64,000 bases of DNA from Colwellia marinimaniae (GTDB taxonomy: Bacteria; Pseudomonadota; Gammaproteobacteria; Enterobacterales; Alteromonadaceae). A model generated the notes under the pieces. It saw nothing but the letters and a program-made list of their open reading frames with translations. It did not search any database and was not told where the DNA came from. Below, piece by piece: positions 30,765-40,341 of the stretch. Position 1 is the first letter of the stretch. Every line of letters starts with the position of its first letter. The DNA lies in contig NZ_BDQM01000002.1 in NCBI RefSeq assembly GCF_002207865.1, forward strand, positions 124,001 through 188,000. The letters are read 5' to 3'. The position numbers and the translations under genes are program-made.

Positions 30765-32537
30765 ATGAATATTAAAGATATATTAAGTGAAAAAGTAAGT
30801 GCTGCTATGGTTGCTGCGGGATTACCTGAAGGCACTAACCCGGCGGTTAGCTTATCTAACCGTCCAAATTTTGGTGACTATCAAGCCAATGGTGTGATGG
30901 GCGCAGCAAAAAAACTAAAAACCAATCCGCGCGAATTAGCCACTAAGGTTGTTGCCGCGCTAAACCTAGACGGTATCGCTAGCAAAATTGAATTAGCCGG
31001 CCCAGGCTTTATCAATATTCACCTCGATGAAAAATGGTTAGCAACACAACTAAATATGGTTGCTCAAGATACTCACCTCGGCGTAAGACAACGTGGTGTT
31101 AATGTCGATGATAAACAGCAAACTGTCGTGGTAGATTACAGCGCACCAAACCTTGCCAAAGAAATGCACGTTGGTCACTTGCGCTCAACCATTATTGGTG
31201 ATGCGGTAGTACGCGCCCTAGAATTTCGTGGTGACAAGGTTATTCGTCAAAATCACATGGGTGATTGGGGTACACAATTTGGTATGTTAATCGCGCACTT
31301 AAGCGATAAACTTGCCAGCGAGGAAGTGGCTGAAACGGCCCTTAGCGATTTAGAAAACTTTTACCGTGAAGCAAAAGTTCGCTTTGACAACGAAGAAGGT
31401 TTTGCCGATAGAGCGCGTGCTGATGTCGTTAAACTACAAAGTGGCGATGCGCATTGTGCCAAATTATGGCAACAATTTATTGATATCTCCATTGCTCACA
31501 GTGAAGAAATCTACGCTAAGTTAAATGTTTCATTACAGCGCTCAGACATTATGGGCGAAAGTGCTTATAACGACGATTTATCAAGGGTAGTTGATGAACT
31601 CATGGCGAAAGAAATTGCCGAAGAGAGTCAAGGCGCTAAAGTCGTATTCATTGATGAAATGGCCAGTAAAGATGGCGAGCCGTCGGTATTTATCGTACAA
31701 AAATCCGGTGGTGGTTTCTTATATGCCACTACCGATTTATCTGCATGTCGCTACCGTAGTGACAAGCTAGCGGCTGATCGCATCATTATTTTCACTGATG
31801 CTCGCCAAGCATTGCACTTTAAACAAGTGGAAATTGTTGCTCGTAAAGCTGGCTTCTTACCTGAAAATGTCAGTTATCAGCATTGTCCGTTTGGTATGAT
31901 GATGGGCGATGATGGCAAGCCATTTAAAACCCGCACTGGCGGTACTATCAAGTTAGCTGAATTACTTGATGAAGCAGTGCTTCGTGCTAGTGATTTAATC
32001 AAGGAGAAAAATCCAGAAATTAGCGATGCTGATTTAGCTGAAATCTCTAACAAAGTAGGTATTGGCGCGGTTAAGTTTGCCGATTTATCGAAAAACCGTA
32101 CCAGTGATTATATTTTCAACTGGAAAACCATGTTGAGCTTTGAAGGGGCTACCGCGCCTTATTTACAATATGCTTACTCACGTATTCAAAGCATATTCTC
32201 TAAACCAGAGGCTAAAGAAGCTCAAATAGTCACTGCCTTACTTGGTAATACGGTTATCAATATCATTGAGCCGCAAGAAAAAGCCTTAGCATTAAAGTTA
32301 TTGCAACTTGAAGATGTCATTGATGCCGTTATTAGTGAATGTACACCTAACTTGTTATGTAACTACCTTTACGAATTAGCCAGTCTTTACATGAGTTTTT
32401 ATGAAGCCTGCCCTATCCTTAAAGAAGGTATTAGCGACGAAGTTAAAGTGTCACGTTTGGCATTATGCCAAGTGATTGCCAACACCTTAAAACAAGGGTT
32501 AGATATATTAGGCATCGAAGTGATGGATCGCATGTAG
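30765..32537 (+). CDS. argS: Arginyl-tRNA synthetase
   Basis: A class I synthetase. The HIGH-like motif is APNLAKEMHVGHLRST near residue 125. The N-terminal Arg-S domain (FGDYQANGVM) and the C-terminal anticodon domain are both present. I take ATG 30765 (MNIKDILSEKVSAAM) as the start: it lines up with E. coli ArgS (MNIQALLSEKV) and has AAAGAG upstream. The GTG at 30708 would add 19 residues without family support. It charges tRNA-Arg. Confidence 0.96.
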   Translation: MNIKDILSEKVSAAMVAAGLPEGTNPAVSLSNRPNFGDYQANGVMGAAKKLKTNPRELATKVVAALNLDGIASKIELAGPGFINIHLDEKWLATQLNMVAQDTHLGVRQRGVNVDDKQQTVVVDYSAPNLAKEMHVGHLRSTIIGDAVVRALEFRGDKVIRQNHMGDWGTQFGMLIAHLSDKLASEEVAETALSDLENFYREAKVRFDNEEGFADRARADVVKLQSGDAHCAKLWQQFIDISIAHSEEIYAKLNVSLQRSDIMGESAYNDDLSRVVDELMAKEIAEESQGAKVVFIDEMASKDGEPSVFIVQKSGGGFLYATTDLSACRYRSDKLAADRIIIFTDARQALHFKQVEIVARKAGFLPENVSYQHCPFGMMMGDDGKPFKTRTGGTIKLAELLDEAVLRASDLIKEKNPEISDADLAEISNKVGIGAVKFADLSKNRTSDYIFNWKTMLSFEGATAPYLQYAYSRIQSIFSKPEAKEAQIVTALLGNTVINIIEPQEKALALKLLQLEDVIDAVISECTPNLLCNYLYELASLYMSFYEACPILKEGISDEVKVSRLALCQVIANTLKQGLDILGIEVMDRM

Positions 32538-32566
32538 CAGTTCTAATGCTGTGGCAATAAAGTATT

Positions 32567-32654
32567 GCTGAGTAAATAAGTGAGACGCATTAACCCATCT
32601 TTGGGGCTCGACATAAGCATCCATGCTTATGAAGCTCACTTATTCACACTCAGC
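32567..32654. repeat. Nested hairpin in the argS-tatD gap
   Basis: GCTGAGTAAATAAGTGAG (32567-32584) pairs with CTCACTTATTCACACTCAGC (32635-32654), with a two-base bulge. In the loop, CATAAGCATCCATGCTTATG (32612-32631) is itself a palindrome. No T-run follows. Confidence 0.6.
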
Positions 32655-32741
32655 AGCCCTTTATAATACTGTTGCCACACAGCCGTTGAATCCGCTACAA
32701 ACTAAAGTACGAGTAGATAAGCAACAATTAAGGAGGCAATG

Positions 32742-33635
32742 ATGCAGTTTACCGATAGTCATTGTCACCTTGACGACTCTGTTTTTAGTGAGCAACTGCC
32801 CGCTTTATTAGCGCAATGCGCTACATTGGCTATTAAGCGAATTATCGTACCTGCCATTGCCCCCGATAACTTTGATAAAGTACTTCACCTAGCTCAATAC
32901 CACCATAATAAGCCTATTAAAATATATCCTTGTTTAGGTATTCATCCGTGGTTTTTACACGAATTAAACGATACTCATCTTGAACTGTTAAGTGAAAAAG
33001 TAACCCAGGCTAAAAATGACATTATTGCCATTGGTGAAATTGGTCTTGATGGCGCTATTATTAAACGCAGTGATGATCCCGCAGCCGAATTAGCAAAACA
33101 GCAACATTTTTTTGATTTTCAACTTAATCTCGCCAAACAGCAAAACTTACCGGTAATTGTTCATCACCGACAATCGCACGATAAAATAATGCCTTTTTTA
33201 AAACGCTACCAGCTAAACCGAGCCGGTATCATTCATGGTTTTACTGGCAGTTACCAACAAGCTAAGGGCTACCTAGATTTGGGCTTTAAACTTGGTGTTG
33301 GTAGTACCATCACCTATTCTCGGGCGAAAAAAACCATCAATACCCTCAAACGCCTGCCCTTAGACTGTTTAGTATTAGAAACCGATGCGCCATCTATGCC
33401 CTTAAGCTCTGAGGTAATGGCTGCTGATGTGACGGGTAAAGAAATACTGACGAATAGCGAACTAGCTAGACAAGAAAAACATAGGGTTTCTGCACATTCG
33501 CCAGCTAACGCCCCGGCAAACTCCCCAGTCAATTTAAGCAAGATTTTTGCCGTGTTAAGCACAATACGTGTAGAGAGTGCTGAAGAAATTGCCAGTCAAC
33601 TGGAAGTTAATATTGAACGGATTTTCTTTGACTAG
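32742..33635 (+). CDS. TatD-family metal-dependent hydrolase
   Basis: The metal site begins with TDSHCHLDD and continues with IGEIGLDGA, VIVHHRQSHD, HGFTGS and LETDAPSMPL, the standard TatD order. Members are DNases or related hydrolases. Two ATG codons follow the strong AAGGAGG. The second, at 32742, has the better spacing. The protein is about 35 residues longer than E. coli YjjV because of an insertion rich in Ser, Pro, Ala and Asn (SAHSPANAPANSPVN) after MPL. It is a single-gene unit. Confidence 0.9.
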   Translation: MQFTDSHCHLDDSVFSEQLPALLAQCATLAIKRIIVPAIAPDNFDKVLHLAQYHHNKPIKIYPCLGIHPWFLHELNDTHLELLSEKVTQAKNDIIAIGEIGLDGAIIKRSDDPAAELAKQQHFFDFQLNLAKQQNLPVIVHHRQSHDKIMPFLKRYQLNRAGIIHGFTGSYQQAKGYLDLGFKLGVGSTITYSRAKKTINTLKRLPLDCLVLETDAPSMPLSSEVMAADVTGKEILTNSELARQEKHRVSAHSPANAPANSPVNLSKIFAVLSTIRVESAEEIASQLEVNIERIFFD

Positions 33636-33712
33636 CGCCCTTAGTTGAAGTCTTTATTAAAACCTTTTTTTAAGGTCTGAGCTTAAGCTAGTAATTATTA
33701 ACGCTTAACCGA

Positions 33713-34426
33713 TCATTCTTTTGATACCGCGCTTTTAGATTTTGACCTGCTAGCAGACAAACGATAACCGCGTCTGCTAAAGCGGTTTAAGCCACGAGTC
33801 AGCAGAAAACCGACCACACCTGCCACTAACAGCATTAATCGCTGTAATGACTGCTGCTCTTTATCCGCTTTTGCTAATATCGCAGTTAAATAAATTGGCT
33901 CGATAGTAAAACGTAGATAGCCATGCAGCTTATCACTGGCAAAATCGCTATGACGAACTTCTGCAACAATAGGCGTTAACTTAGCGCTTAGGTTACTTTG
34001 CTGGGGTGAAATGCCATATAGATCGTTAATACTTTTGGCTTTAGGGCGAACAAGGTCATTAGCCTGCTTATCGTTTTCCAACGATGTGCTAAAGACGAAT
34101 AGCCGGCCAGTGGCATCATATAAGTGTATTTGATTAACAAAATTAACCTGTACCAAACCATCAAGGTAGCGTTGTAATAAGGCTTTTTGTTGGTGTTTAT
34201 CTTTATGCTCTTGCTCAAGTATCACAGTAACGCCAACAATGGCTTGTTGTAATTGCTGCTTAGCTATAAAGTTAAAATGCTTAGTTAAATTATTACTATT
34301 TTTGACCCCGCTAGCTTGTAAGATACTGATCAGCACTATGATAAGCAAAATAGCACTAGCTAATTGCAGAATTTTATTATAAATCGACGATAATTTAGGG
34401 TATAAAGGCTGTTCGGCTTGCTTCAT
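33713..34426 (-). CDS. Smp/AhpA (YtjB) family membrane protein
   Basis: A 237-residue protein with an N-terminal membrane segment (ILQLASAILLIIVLISILQA), a periplasmic domain of about 150 residues (LYDATGRLFVFSTS, YLRFTIEPIYL), and a second membrane segment (LMLLVAGVVGFLLTRG) before a basic Ser/Lys/Arg tail. This topology and its position divergent from serB, as in E. coli ytjB-serB-radA, identify the Smp family. Function is not established. The layout is like a sensor without output domain. Confidence 0.8.
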   Translation of the reverse strand: MKQAEQPLYPKLSSIYNKILQLASAILLIIVLISILQASGVKNSNNLTKHFNFIAKQQLQQAIVGVTVILEQEHKDKHQQKALLQRYLDGLVQVNFVNQIHLYDATGRLFVFSTSLENDKQANDLVRPKAKSINDLYGISPQQSNLSAKLTPIVAEVRHSDFASDKLHGYLRFTIEPIYLTAILAKADKEQQSLQRLMLLVAGVVGFLLTRGLNRFSRRGYRLSASRSKSKSAVSKE

Positions 34427-34510
34427 AAAAACACAGGTGACTATTTTAGCGCATTAATAGTCTCACTATAGTTAGATTATTAACTGATGTGAAGTTTAAT
34501 ATTTATAACA

Positions 34511-34815
34511 TACCCAAGCCACTTGAAGGTGCGTGTTTCAGGACGGCTGAGCGAATAATGATCAAGGCGCCTTATTTTATTAATGGTAATTCCCTTAAAA
34601 AATGAGGCAACGAATAACATGATTTGCTCAGACGACCCCACAGGGCTGGTTTAGCCACGCTTTATGCGACGTTATTGATTTCGACCAGAGCGCCGATGGT
34701 GTTCTTAAAGAATGCAGGAGCTTATTCTCCTAAACAAACATTCTCTTTAATCAATGCATTACCTAAAGGTGTTGCTAATTCAAGCTGAATGCTGCACCTT
34801 CAGGTGACTTGGCTA
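34511..34815. mobile_element. MITE-like element of about 305 bp between smp and serB
   Basis: The ends TACCCAAGCCACTTGAAGGTGC (34511-34532; read here as 22 bases) and their inverted counterpart at 34794-34815 agree at 19 of 22 positions. The interior has no ORF. I recall closely similar repeats in other Alteromonadales genomes. It lies in the divergent promoter region and ends 25 bp before serB, so serB and smp expression must accommodate it. Confidence 0.65.
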
Positions 34816-34840
34816 TATACCAATACCCTAGAGAGTTAAC

Positions 34841-35851
34841 GTGTCTTTTATCGCCAATGTTTTACCCCTGTCCCTTGCACAGTATTTAGCCCACAAGCTA
34901 GCAGATAAGCAATTACCCATTGCCTTTGACTTATCCGAGCAAGCACTTAACCTTGATAAACACCCGCTGGGCACAAGCTCAGCGCAAGATAAGATCGAGT
35001 TGGTGGTATTTCAACAACTGACTCTGGCGCAACTTTTAGCAATACAAAGCCAAGTGAAGCTTAAAATCATCGCCTTAACCACCATCAATCACCGTAATAA
35101 TCAAACCAGCTGTCGTTTTCAAGTACGTTGCGCCGACTTTATCAAAGCACGTAAAGCGCTGGCTGACTTTACCTTAGCCAATAAAATTGAGGCAGCCTTA
35201 TTAAGCCAAGTACCTAGCTTAAGTGAACCGGGTCTACTCGTCATGGATATGGACTCAACCACCATAGCAATAGAATGCATTGATGAAATAGCCAAACTAG
35301 CCGGTGTCGGTGAAGAAGTAGCAGCAGTAACTGAGCGCGCTATGTTAGGTGAATTGGACTTTGCACAAAGTTTACATCAACGAGTGGCGACATTAGCTGG
35401 CGCTCCGATAAGCATATTAAGTGATGTCGCCAAAGACCTGCCATTAATGGCAGGATTAAAGCCTTTGATTACCGAGCTTAAAAAGCACAACTGGCGTATA
35501 GCGATTGCTTCCGGTGGCTTTACTTATTTTGCTGACCACCTAAAAGAAACCTTGAATTTAGATGCAGCGTTTGCCAATACGTTAGAAATTATAGATGGCA
35601 AACTCACCGGTAAGGTATTAGGTGATGTGGTGGATGCACAAGTTAAAGCCGACTCTCTGGCTATATTGAGCAAAGAATATAACATTCCAAAAAGCCAAAC
35701 AGTTGCCATGGGCGACGGCGCTAATGACTTAGTGATGATGGCAGCAGCCAGTTTTGGTGTTGCCTTTCATGCCAAACCGATTGTCTTAGCACAAGCTGAC
35801 AGTAGCATTAACGTACAAGGTTTAGACTGCTTATTACATTGGTTAGCCTAA
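34841..35851 (+). CDS. serB: Phosphoserine phosphatase
   Basis: A HAD-superfamily enzyme. The nucleophile motif is VMDMDSTTIAIECIDEIA near residue 135, the basic motif IASGGFTYFADHL and the acid motif MGDGANDLVMMAAA follow. The N-terminal 110 residues form the regulatory-type extension seen in enterobacterial SerB. It performs the last step of serine synthesis. The start codon is GTG with GAGAG upstream. The gene ends in a shared terminator. Confidence 0.94.
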   Translation: MSFIANVLPLSLAQYLAHKLADKQLPIAFDLSEQALNLDKHPLGTSSAQDKIELVVFQQLTLAQLLAIQSQVKLKIIALTTINHRNNQTSCRFQVRCADFIKARKALADFTLANKIEAALLSQVPSLSEPGLLVMDMDSTTIAIECIDEIAKLAGVGEEVAAVTERAMLGELDFAQSLHQRVATLAGAPISILSDVAKDLPLMAGLKPLITELKKHNWRIAIASGGFTYFADHLKETLNLDAAFANTLEIIDGKLTGKVLGDVVDAQVKADSLAILSKEYNIPKSQTVAMGDGANDLVMMAAASFGVAFHAKPIVLAQADSSINVQGLDCLLHWLA

Positions 35852-35869
35852 CGAGTTAAGCCGATAAGC

Positions 35870-35911
35870 AAAAAGCCCCAGCACTGATTGCTATCAATGC
35901 TGGGGCTTTTT
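35870..35911. terminator. Bidirectional terminator between serB and the PilZ gene
   Basis: AAAAAGCCCCAGCA and TGCTGGGGCTTTTT form a GC-rich stem with A/T tails, between convergent genes. Confidence 0.92.
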
Positions 35912-35932
35912 CATATGGTCAATACAAGCGAG

Positions 35933-38401
35933 TTAGAACTTCTCAGTGAATGAATACCTTAGCAGTGTTTCTTGGGTGACATCAATCAATTGCACTAGCC
36001 CGGCGACACTATATATCTCTTGTTCAAGTTGTTTACTGCGATGTATGGCATAAGTGCTAATATAAGTTAACTCTGGGTTTAAATATTCCATATGGGCTTC
36101 ATCACTACGCGACAGATTTAATTGCAAGGCAAAAAACGCCCCTTTTTTTAACGATTGCTTAATAAAGAAATTTCGTAGTTGCGGGGTATTTAAGTCACTG
36201 TCCTGTTTTATAATGACCGATTTTTCAATATCGCTAACCGTGGTATTGATGGCAACATAGATAAGTTCACACACAGCGACATCGCTTGCCAATAACTTTT
36301 TCATATGTTGATCAAGTAAATTACTGAGCTGAATATTGCCCAGTAATGGATATAAATTATAATAGCCATGACGATCGCTTAATTGTAACATCGCTGATAA
36401 TAAGTTTTTATGGCTTTGATAGGCATACTCCCCTGCCACTAGGGTTTCCATCTTATAACGACTGCCACTTGATTGCACTATAGCGGTCGGTATTGCCATA
36501 TTCACCGCATATAGGGTTCTTAATGCGCCAGATAAACCTGGAGTTAACATGGCATATTCATCAGGCGTTAACTTATTTTTATTTTTATCAATTAATAATT
36601 TAAAAAACGAACGACCAATATGTTGATGTTCTTTAATCGACACCCGTAAATTTACCACGGATTTATCTTTGCTGATCCTCATGACCTTATAGGGTAATTT
36701 TTTAAGGTCAAATGCTGAGGTGATTTTTTGCAATTTAGGAAAAGTTAAATAAACGATATCACCTTTAGCAAGTACCGCAGGGTTTTCTATGTCAACTTTC
36801 AGTCCAGAAACCGAAAAATCTGCCGATTGTCCCGACCACTTTGCCCCTTCACATTCAATGATAACTGGGGTCTTATATTTAAAACGCACTTCTTGACGTT
36901 GATGACCATAAGCTAGCGCTATTTCATCAATTCGGCAGCTTTGTTTAGTACCCTGTTTATGACCAAAACTTTTCAGACGTCCAAGATCAACACCTTCAAA
37001 ACCCAACGCTTGATAATCAGTGACAGCATTTGTGTTAGTGACATCGGTTACCGTGACCAGATAAGGTAATTCGGCAAGAATAGCATTGACTTCATTGGTT
37101 AGCGGCGGATTTAAATAACTTTGCTGCTTGGTCATCGCGCTAGACAAGGTAAACGGTGAATAAGCCTGTGCAGGATTCAACGCGTGGGACCTTAACGCTG
37201 TGATGACAAAAGTACTTTTACCGGCAGCAAAAGCTAAAAACTGCTGAAAAAATCTATCATCGTCCTTAAGCTGCTCTTCATCGACAGTGTAGAAGTACTT
37301 ACGCCCCTTATGTTGATGAGTAAAGCTAAAAACTAATAAGCTTTTACCGGCTGGCAAGGTAACTAAACGCTGTAATCGTTCCGCATTAATAAGGTAGTGC
37401 AAGGTAGAGTGTTTTTTATCGTCTAGCCAATATTGATATAATTTCTGATTATTTCTAGTCGTTAGCGCATAGCGAGGGCTAGTATTGGCCACTGAATCTG
37501 CACCAGTGCCATGCATAAAAACAACTAATTCATTCAATTTGACTAAAGTGTACTGTTCAAGGCTTCTCGCTTGTAATGCCACTAAGCTATTATCTAAATT
37601 TATTTTATAGCGGCGTTTATTGCCTTGGATATAACCGGCTAAAAATCGCTCGAAGCTATCATTGTCAGGGATAGCTATGCGCTGACAGCCAATAAGCTGA
37701 GTGCCCGAGTCACGTAAGACATTTTTAACGTCAAAAGAAAACAAGCTATCTTTATTAAATTGAAACTCTTGCTCTAAGCCAGTAAAGGCTATGGTTAACT
37801 GATCACCTTTAAATAGCGTCACTTCATTAATAAGTTTAAATTTGATACCGGTTACACTGAGATCAATACTGGTTGTTATCAGCTGCTGCTTATTCGATAA
37901 AGTTAAGGTGATCGATATAGCAAAGTTCATCCGCTCTTCCACCCGATCAGGGTAGTTTGCAAAAAGCTGTAATTTGGCTGGATATTGCAGTTTATCTATT
38001 GAAGATTTTTTATTATTCTCAATGCTATTAGGGGTAACTTTTTCATTTTTATAAAGGTTACGAAAACTATTTTTGGCATCTTTTACCACCTCATAAACAC
38101 CAAAAGTATAACCGCCATAAATCGCAACATTTTCATTGAACGTGGCGATAGCAATATTATCCAAAAAGTGACTTTGTCCTTGAAAGTCAAATAACTGGCA
38201 CTCACCGTCAACCAAACCTCGTAAATCGATGGCTCGAGTACAAAGACCAGCTAAGCGTTTCAATTCCATTTTCAACAAAAACTTTTCTGTTTTAGTGAGG
38301 TGCTTGGTTACAGCACTAAAATTAATTTCAAAATTATTACTGCTCACTTCACCACGAAAATTGTTAATGATTTTATGATGTTTGCTGAAATATTTATTCA
38401 T
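35933..38401 (-). CDS. Tandem PilZ-domain protein (cyclic di-GMP receptor candidate)
   Basis: This 822-residue cytoplasmic protein has two separate PilZ signatures: RVEER followed by DLSVTG near residues 152-185, and RQEVR followed by DFSVSG near 502-540. Both carry the RxxxR and DxSxxG pattern that binds cyclic di-GMP. The remainder has no recognised domain, no signal peptide and no clear membrane segment. Its place between serB and radA breaks a conserved neighbourhood. Cyclic di-GMP binding is inferred; the output is unknown. It may serve surface attachment along with the pilus locus farther on. Confidence 0.82.
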   Translation of the reverse strand: MNKYFSKHHKIINNFRGEVSSNNFEINFSAVTKHLTKTEKFLLKMELKRLAGLCTRAIDLRGLVDGECQLFDFQGQSHFLDNIAIATFNENVAIYGGYTFGVYEVVKDAKNSFRNLYKNEKVTPNSIENNKKSSIDKLQYPAKLQLFANYPDRVEERMNFAISITLTLSNKQQLITTSIDLSVTGIKFKLINEVTLFKGDQLTIAFTGLEQEFQFNKDSLFSFDVKNVLRDSGTQLIGCQRIAIPDNDSFERFLAGYIQGNKRRYKINLDNSLVALQARSLEQYTLVKLNELVVFMHGTGADSVANTSPRYALTTRNNQKLYQYWLDDKKHSTLHYLINAERLQRLVTLPAGKSLLVFSFTHQHKGRKYFYTVDEEQLKDDDRFFQQFLAFAAGKSTFVITALRSHALNPAQAYSPFTLSSAMTKQQSYLNPPLTNEVNAILAELPYLVTVTDVTNTNAVTDYQALGFEGVDLGRLKSFGHKQGTKQSCRIDEIALAYGHQRQEVRFKYKTPVIIECEGAKWSGQSADFSVSGLKVDIENPAVLAKGDIVYLTFPKLQKITSAFDLKKLPYKVMRISKDKSVVNLRVSIKEHQHIGRSFFKLLIDKNKNKLTPDEYAMLTPGLSGALRTLYAVNMAIPTAIVQSSGSRYKMETLVAGEYAYQSHKNLLSAMLQLSDRHGYYNLYPLLGNIQLSNLLDQHMKKLLASDVAVCELIYVAINTTVSDIEKSVIIKQDSDLNTPQLRNFFIKQSLKKGAFFALQLNLSRSDEAHMEYLNPELTYISTYAIHRSKQLEQEIYSVAGLVQLIDVTQETLLRYSFTEKF

Positions 38402-38708
38402 AATTTTATTATTAACTTCTCTTTACTCGCTGTTTTAATCGCAATCTATCACCTGTATGGCAGGTTAACATTTTTTATTGCACTTTTTAGCTTAACAAAA
38501 AAATCAAAATCATTATAATCTAACCGACTTTATCAAAATAAACCAAGCAATTTCTGTGCCTATCAATAAGGCGAGTTGAGCAAGGTCCTTTTTCATCCTA
38601 TGGTGTTTTCCTTGATAACGCTATAGTTAGTCCAATTAACATAATACATCTGCGATGACAGATCCTTATGACAATCACTTTATCGTTTAAAAGGTAGGAA
38701 TAATCTCG

Positions 38709-40097
38709 ATGGCAAAAGCAGCAAAAATCGAACTTGTATGCTCAGATTGCGGCATGAACTTCACTCGCTGGCAAGGACAGTGCCGTTGCGGTGCCTGGAA
38801 TACCTTGGTAGAAATGAGAATTCCTAAATCGACCAGTAAAACTGCGGTCACCCGTAGCGCAAAAACGGCAGGTTATGCGGGTTTAATTGGTGGTGGCTCT
38901 AAGAAAATTAACGAGATAGCCGCCTCCGATGCAGAAAAGATACCAACGGGCATAGGAGAGCTTGATCGTGTTTTATGCGGTGGTGTCACTCGCGGTTCGG
39001 TAAATCTGATTTCTGGTGATCCTGGTGCTGGTAAAACCACCTTGCTCTCAGAGCTGGTCGCTAACATGTCAAAAACGTCCGCCTCGCTCTATTGTACGGC
39101 AGAAGAGTCCCTGTCTCAGTTTAAGAACCGTGTCGACCGATTAAAACTAGATTACAACGAAGATAACTTGTATCTATTGGCTGAAACCAGTGTTGAGGCA
39201 ATCATTGAAGAGTTAGATAACCACAACATTAAGTTTGCCGTTATTGACTCTATTCAAGCCGTTGTGACTGAAAATGCTAATGGCAGCCCTGGCTCACCCT
39301 CACAAGTAAAAAGCAGCGCGCAAGCACTAACCCAGTACTGTAAGCAAAATAACGTCACCATGTTTATTATCGCCCATGTCAATAAAAACAATGAGATTGC
39401 TGGTCCACAAACCTTAGTACATATAGTTGATGCACTGTTGCATATCGACACCAATGACGGACAAATACGTACCCTAAGAGCAAATAAAAACCGCTTTGGC
39501 GATATCGACACAGTCGGGATTTTCAGAATGTGTGAGCGCGGTATGCTCAGTGTGGATAATCCCAGTGAAATATTTTTATCCGGTTCGAGTACTGAATCGC
39601 CTGGTTCAACCATTACCTGTATTCGCAAAGGTAACCGAAACCTATTGTTAGAAATTCAATGTTTAACCACGGAAACCGAGGCTGAATTCCCGCAGCGGGT
39701 TTGTGTGGGCTTGAACATGAACCGAATTAAAATGTTAACGGGAATTTTACGTAAACATACCAAGACCAAGATATTTCACGATACCTTTTTCAATATTGTT
39801 GGTGGCTTAAGAATAGACGAGTCTGAAACCTGTATTGATCTCGCCTTGGTCAGTGCACTATTAAGTAGCCTTAACGATTTTATTATCCCTAGAAATACCT
39901 GCATTATGGGCGAATTAAGTTTAAACGGTGATGTTAGGCCGATAGACAGTGGTGTACCTCGCGTTAAAGAAGCGGCACAGCATGGTTTCACCGAAATAGT
40001 CATTCCTTATCGCAATTATCATAAGTCAATGGAAGGCTTAGGTGCCAATATCCACCCGGTAAAAACCATTCATGAGCTCATTAAATTAATAACATAG
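38709..40097 (+). CDS. radA: DNA repair protein RadA
   Basis: It opens with a four-cysteine zinc finger (CSDCGMNFTRWQGQCRCGAW). A RecA-like ATPase core follows with Walker A GDPGAGKTT near 103 and the RadA-specific KNRFG motif near 259. The C-terminal Lon-protease-like domain ends the protein. It helps branch migration in recombinational repair. The length is 462 (E. coli 460). It is monocistronic here. Confidence 0.96.
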   Translation: MAKAAKIELVCSDCGMNFTRWQGQCRCGAWNTLVEMRIPKSTSKTAVTRSAKTAGYAGLIGGGSKKINEIAASDAEKIPTGIGELDRVLCGGVTRGSVNLISGDPGAGKTTLLSELVANMSKTSASLYCTAEESLSQFKNRVDRLKLDYNEDNLYLLAETSVEAIIEELDNHNIKFAVIDSIQAVVTENANGSPGSPSQVKSSAQALTQYCKQNNVTMFIIAHVNKNNEIAGPQTLVHIVDALLHIDTNDGQIRTLRANKNRFGDIDTVGIFRMCERGMLSVDNPSEIFLSGSSTESPGSTITCIRKGNRNLLLEIQCLTTETEAEFPQRVCVGLNMNRIKMLTGILRKHTKTKIFHDTFFNIVGGLRIDESETCIDLALVSALLSSLNDFIIPRNTCIMGELSLNGDVRPIDSGVPRVKEAAQHGFTEIVIPYRNYHKSMEGLGANIHPVKTIHELIKLIT

Positions 40098-40274
40098 CAG
40101 CTAACAAAGCTAGTCTTAATCTTGGCCTTTTTTATTACTGCGCTAGTTTAACAAAGCCACGTTTGCTAAAGTGCCGAGCAAACGAGTACTGAAAGAAGTG
40201 TTGGCAAGGAAGTCTTACAGCAATCGGACTAATTAATCCGTTTACTATTAAACACAAAGCTCACAATTACCCCT

Positions 40275-40313
40275 TTAGCTGACTTAATTAGATAGCCTAA
40301 TTTAGTCAGCTAA
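40275..40313. promoter_or_regulatory. 39-bp near-perfect palindrome upstream of the S9 peptidase
   Basis: TTAGCTGACTTAATTAG (40275-40291) and CTAATTTAGTCAGCTAA (40297-40313) pair at 16 of 17 positions with a 5-base centre. It is 29 bp before the start codon and is followed by a 13-bp tandem repeat (AATAAGATAACTT at 40312 and 40325). It could be an operator or an RNA hairpin over the ribosome site. Confidence 0.45.
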
Positions 40314-40341
40314 TAAGATAACTTAATAAGATAACTTTGCT

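Noticed and set aside
34511-34815. Full insertion sequence
   Set aside because: No transposase reading frame fits inside 305 bp.
40275-40313. IscR type 1 site before the S9 peptidase
   Set aside because: GACT and AGTC are present, but the centre spacing is 21 bp and not 5 bp.
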